Shown: positions 61,556 through 64,000 of the stretch, in pieces | Numbering within the stretch: position 1 is the first letter of the stretch | Layout of the letters: each line of letters opens with the position of its first letter | NCBI GenBank assembly: GCA_963770035.1 | Contig: CAVYON010000053.1 | Location: 248,001 to 312,000, forward strand | Source of the DNA: Roseiarcus sp963770035 | GTDB taxonomy: Bacteria > Pseudomonadota > Alphaproteobacteria > Rhizobiales > Beijerinckiaceae | Reading direction: 5' to 3' | DNA length: 64,000 nucleotides | Made by a program: the position numbers and the translations under genes | Notes under the pieces: generated by a model | Databases searched by the model: none | Seen by the model: only the letters and a program-made list of their open reading frames with translations | What the model was told of the DNA's origin: nothing

Positions 61556-62537
61556 CTACTCCCGGAACGGCGTCACCAGGAGTCCGCCCGCTTCGGCCGG
61601 GGCGTTCGGCCCGCGCGGCAGGCGGAGGCGCGAACGGTCGCCGAGATTGCGGGCGTAGATGTCGGCGTAGGTCCCGGCCGCCGCGAGCACCCGCTTAAGC
61701 CAGTCGTCCGGCAAACCGAGGTCCGCCCCCTTGACGGCGGCGCTTTCCGCTCCCCCCGCCGTCCAAGGCCCAGACGGCAGTTCCGCCCGCACGAGCGCCA
61801 CGAGCGTCCAGGCGACGATCGCCGCCCATTGCGGGTCGCTTGCCGGGGTCACGGCGAAGACCGCGAAGGTCGCGAGCGGCTCGGGCAGGATACGGCTCCT
61901 TGCGCCTTTGCCATCGCCTGAAAGCCGTGCAACGGCGAGGTCGCCGGTCTCGCCGACTTCGCCATCGCATTTGCGCGCCCGATAGGCGTCGTCCATCTCG
62001 CCGTATTCGGTGTAGGGCATGCGGGTGAAGTCGAGCCGGTGCGCCGCCATCCAGGCCTCGAGGCTGCGGTGCGCGCTGGAGCCCTGGTAGAAGCAGACTG
62101 ACTTGCCGGCGAGACCGGCAAGGCTCTTGACGCCCGAGTTCCTCGGGAACCATCGCCGCCGTCGAGACGAACACGATCGGCGGCCCGAGGACGGTCCGAC
62201 TCCCAAGCCGCTGATCGAGAATTTCCGAGCCGCCGAGGAAGGCGAGGTCGTCCGCCCCGTCGCGGATGCGTTCGAAGGCCGTGTCGGAATCGTACGGATG
62301 AAATTCGATCCGTCCTTCCGGCCCAAGCAGCGCGGCCCCGACCGCCCGGCAGAGGTCGAGGAAAAGGCCGGAGGCGCGGCCGGCGGAAGACTGGCCGAGG
62401 AGCCCAGGACGCGAGACGCCGCCGCAGCGGATGACGCTGTCCGCCTTGATGCGATCCACGACCGGCCCGGCGCAGACGACCCAAGGCCGCGCGAACACAA
62501 TCGCCAGCGCCGCGGCGGCCAGAAAGCGCCGGCTCAA
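61556..62537 (-). CDS. Amino-acid ABC transporter binding protein-like (one frame shift)
   Basis: TTG start at 62537 with a signal peptide (RRFLAAAALAIVFARPWVVCAG). First part: ADSVIRCGGVSRPGLLGQSS, GLFLDLCRAVGAALLG and GADDLAFLGGSEILDQRLGS. Near 62135 the frame shifts; the second part reads VKSLAGLAGKSVCFYQGSSA, AWMAAHRLDFTRMPYTEYGE and a C-terminal DDWLKRVLAAAGTYADIYARN as in AapJ-type binding proteins, with GYADIY-like end. A shortened relative of the aapJ gene at 7937, perhaps binding another ligand. The start overlaps the upstream gene as TTGA, so the two are co-translated. Confidence 0.7.
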
Positions 62538-64000
62538 TTGTAGTCCGGCAAGGTCGCGGGCAAGGAGTTGAACCCGTCAGGGATCACGTTGGGGATGTTC
62601 TGGCGAACGTTTTCCGGTGTGACCCCGATCGCGGCGCAGCCCTTGCCGCCATAGTGCGGGAAGGTCTCGACAACGTCGCTCGGGATCAGCGCGAGCGAGG
62701 CCGGCAGCGGCGGCAGGGCGCCGGTCACGCGCGCCTTGTCGAAGCCCGAAAGCAGGCTGTCGGCGATCGGCGACGGCGTGTCGCGCGGGCCGAGAAATTT
62801 CTGCTCGAAGCCCTTGGGGGCGAAGGCGTTGAACCGCGGCGAATTGCCGTCCGCCAGCGCCTGCTTCTCGTCGGGCAGGCTCGAGAGCGGCGGCAGGCCG
62901 AACAGCGCATTGATCGTCTCGATGACCGCGTTGTGATCGCCCTCGGCGTGCGACACCGCATGCGCCCGCGCATAGGGCGAAATCAGGATGAGGGGGATGC
63001 GGACGCCGCGCGCCAGCGGCAGGCCGTCGGGACCGTAGCTCAGGATGCGCGGCGGGACGTGATCGTAGAGGCCGTCCGACTCGTCGTAGGTGATGATGAT
63101 CGCGCTTTCTTCCCAAAGCTTCGGGTTGCCCGCAATCGCATTGATCGCGCGGGCGGCCATCGCCTCGGTCAACTGACTGTCGGAATAGGCCGGATGGTCG
63201 TCGTCTCCCGACTTGACCCTGGCGATCTTGGCAAGCTCGTCCGGCGTCAGGCCCTTCGGATCGGGATAATTCGGGTTCTGGATGACGGCGCTCTCTTTCG
63301 GGTAGTTGAGGTTGTAATAGCCGCCGCGGAGGGTGAACACCCCGCCGGTTTCCGGCAGCGCCCCGTTGGCGAGGTCGGCGAAGAAGTCGCCCTCGCCGCG
63401 CAGGTTCATCCGCTCGACCGAATTGTTGGCGATGTAGCCGAAATATTGCGCGCCGTTGTGGTGGCTGACATAGGCCTGGTGCGAGACGACGAGACCCGTG
63501 TCCGTCGGTTCGCGGTCGTAGCCGTTCTGGTACCAGCGCCAGTCGACCGGCGTCCGGCCGCCGGCTGCGATGGCGGGGATGTCCTTCTGGACGTCGGCCA
63601 AGTCGAAGCCCGGGTTGCGGTCCCATTGCGTGAAGAGATTGATCCAGCCGCCCATCATCGTCAGCGGCAATGAGGCGAAGGTCAGGTTCGAGGCGGTGTT
63701 GCGCCGGAGTCCAGTCCTCGTGCGGCGCCGTCGGCTGACGCCCGGCGACCGTGTCGTCGAACGCCGAGCCCCACCACGGTTGCGGATCATTGACCAGCGG
63801 CGGCCCCTGCGTCGTCGCCGAGCCGGTGTAGGTTATGCCGTTGATCGTGCCGGAGATGGCGCCGGTGAAGCCGGTCTCGGCCGGCTGGTTCGTCAGGCTC
63901 GGGTGTTTCACCCACTGCGTCTCGCCGGCCTGCCCGGCCAGAATCGCAATCGCGTTCGGTGTCGAAGGCGTGTCTTCGGTGGCGAAATTGTTGTCGAAGA
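62534..64000 (-). CDS. Phosphoesterase family protein (phospholipase C/acid phosphatase type), 5' part missing, one frame shift
   Basis: The gene runs off the right edge. The last 420 residues from about 63700 read NPGFDLADVQKDIPAIAAGG, WEESAIIITYDESDGLYDHV (metal-binding Asp and His) and VRIPLILISPYARAHAVSHA, then the C-terminal ETINALFGLPPLSSLPDE, matching PF04185 phosphoesterases (phospholipase C, AcpA). Upstream of 63700 a different frame has FDNNFATEDTPSTPNAIAIL and YTGSATTQG, so one shift lies near 63700. These enzymes cleave phosphate esters in the periplasm. It is followed by the binding-protein gene with a four-base overlap. Confidence 0.8.

Overview
The window is GC-rich (except a stretch around 29-31 kb) and reads as the chromosome of an alphaproteobacterium, most likely a member of Hyphomicrobiales (Rhizobiales). 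The evidence is the set of neighbourhoods: divK next to dinB and a DUF3572 gene, a 3' fragment of an EipB/DUF1849 gene, ihfA followed by a MerR gene and tRNA-Pro, rpsF-rpsR-DUF2232-rplI, an F1 operon atpHAGDC without the Fo genes, a Rhizobium-type asparaginase, and a perfect CtrA-type box. The genus cannot be settled from the sequence alone.

Layout. 0-2.6 kb: EipB end, translesion polymerase, divK. 2.6-9.5 kb: dispersed repeats, a broken TIR-domain gene, a DUF6502/DUF5666 pair with two matching palindromes, a membrane protein, an amino-acid binding protein and a 248-bp MITE-like element. 9.5-18.4 kb: hydrolases, a tandemly duplicated unknown gene, PCMT-like methyltransferase, FMN-split-barrel and GFA proteins, a LuxR regulator, an epimerase and tRNA-Pro. 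18.4-26.5 kb: merR, ihfA, an SDR, the rpsF operon, an acetamidase/formamidase and a phosphomannomutase. 26.5-34.6 kb: an accessory patchwork of a decayed TIR gene, a 148-bp duplication of its 5' end, a sigma-54 activator fragment, unknown genes, a PIN/Phd-type toxin-antitoxin pair, a GIY-YIG protein and several repeat families. 34.6-45.5 kb: lepA, PhyH, arsR, atpHAGDC, a MmcQ/YjbR gene, a threonine/serine dehydratase-like gene and a glutathionyl-hydroquinone reductase. 45.5-64 kb: asparaginase, CBS-BON, a Gly/Tyr-rich lipoprotein, a TPP enzyme with a CMD protein, a DUF2778 gene under a CtrA-like box, a divergent small-heat-shock locus, a large polysaccharide-lyase-like protein, an S49 protease, Nudix, GYD, a second binding protein and a phosphoesterase running off the end.

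A general caveat: many otherwise well-conserved genes carry one or more single-base frame shifts (DUF5666, DUF6502, epimerase, phosphomannomutase, hydroquinone reductase, asparaginase, lipoprotein, second binding protein, phosphoesterase), while ribosomal, ATP-synthase and lepA genes are intact. Either the assembly contains indel errors or there is real decay; the two TIR genes look decayed or badly sequenced. Products of these genes are described as they would read after frame correction, and this is stated in each entry.

Functionally, the core blocks (translation, ATP synthesis, cell-cycle signalling) are ordinary. The interest lies in the accessory patchwork at 26.5-34.6 kb, the MITE, the operator pair at 5.97-6.03 kb, the duplicated cassette at 10.3-11.5 kb and the likely RNA thermometer in front of the hsp20 pair.
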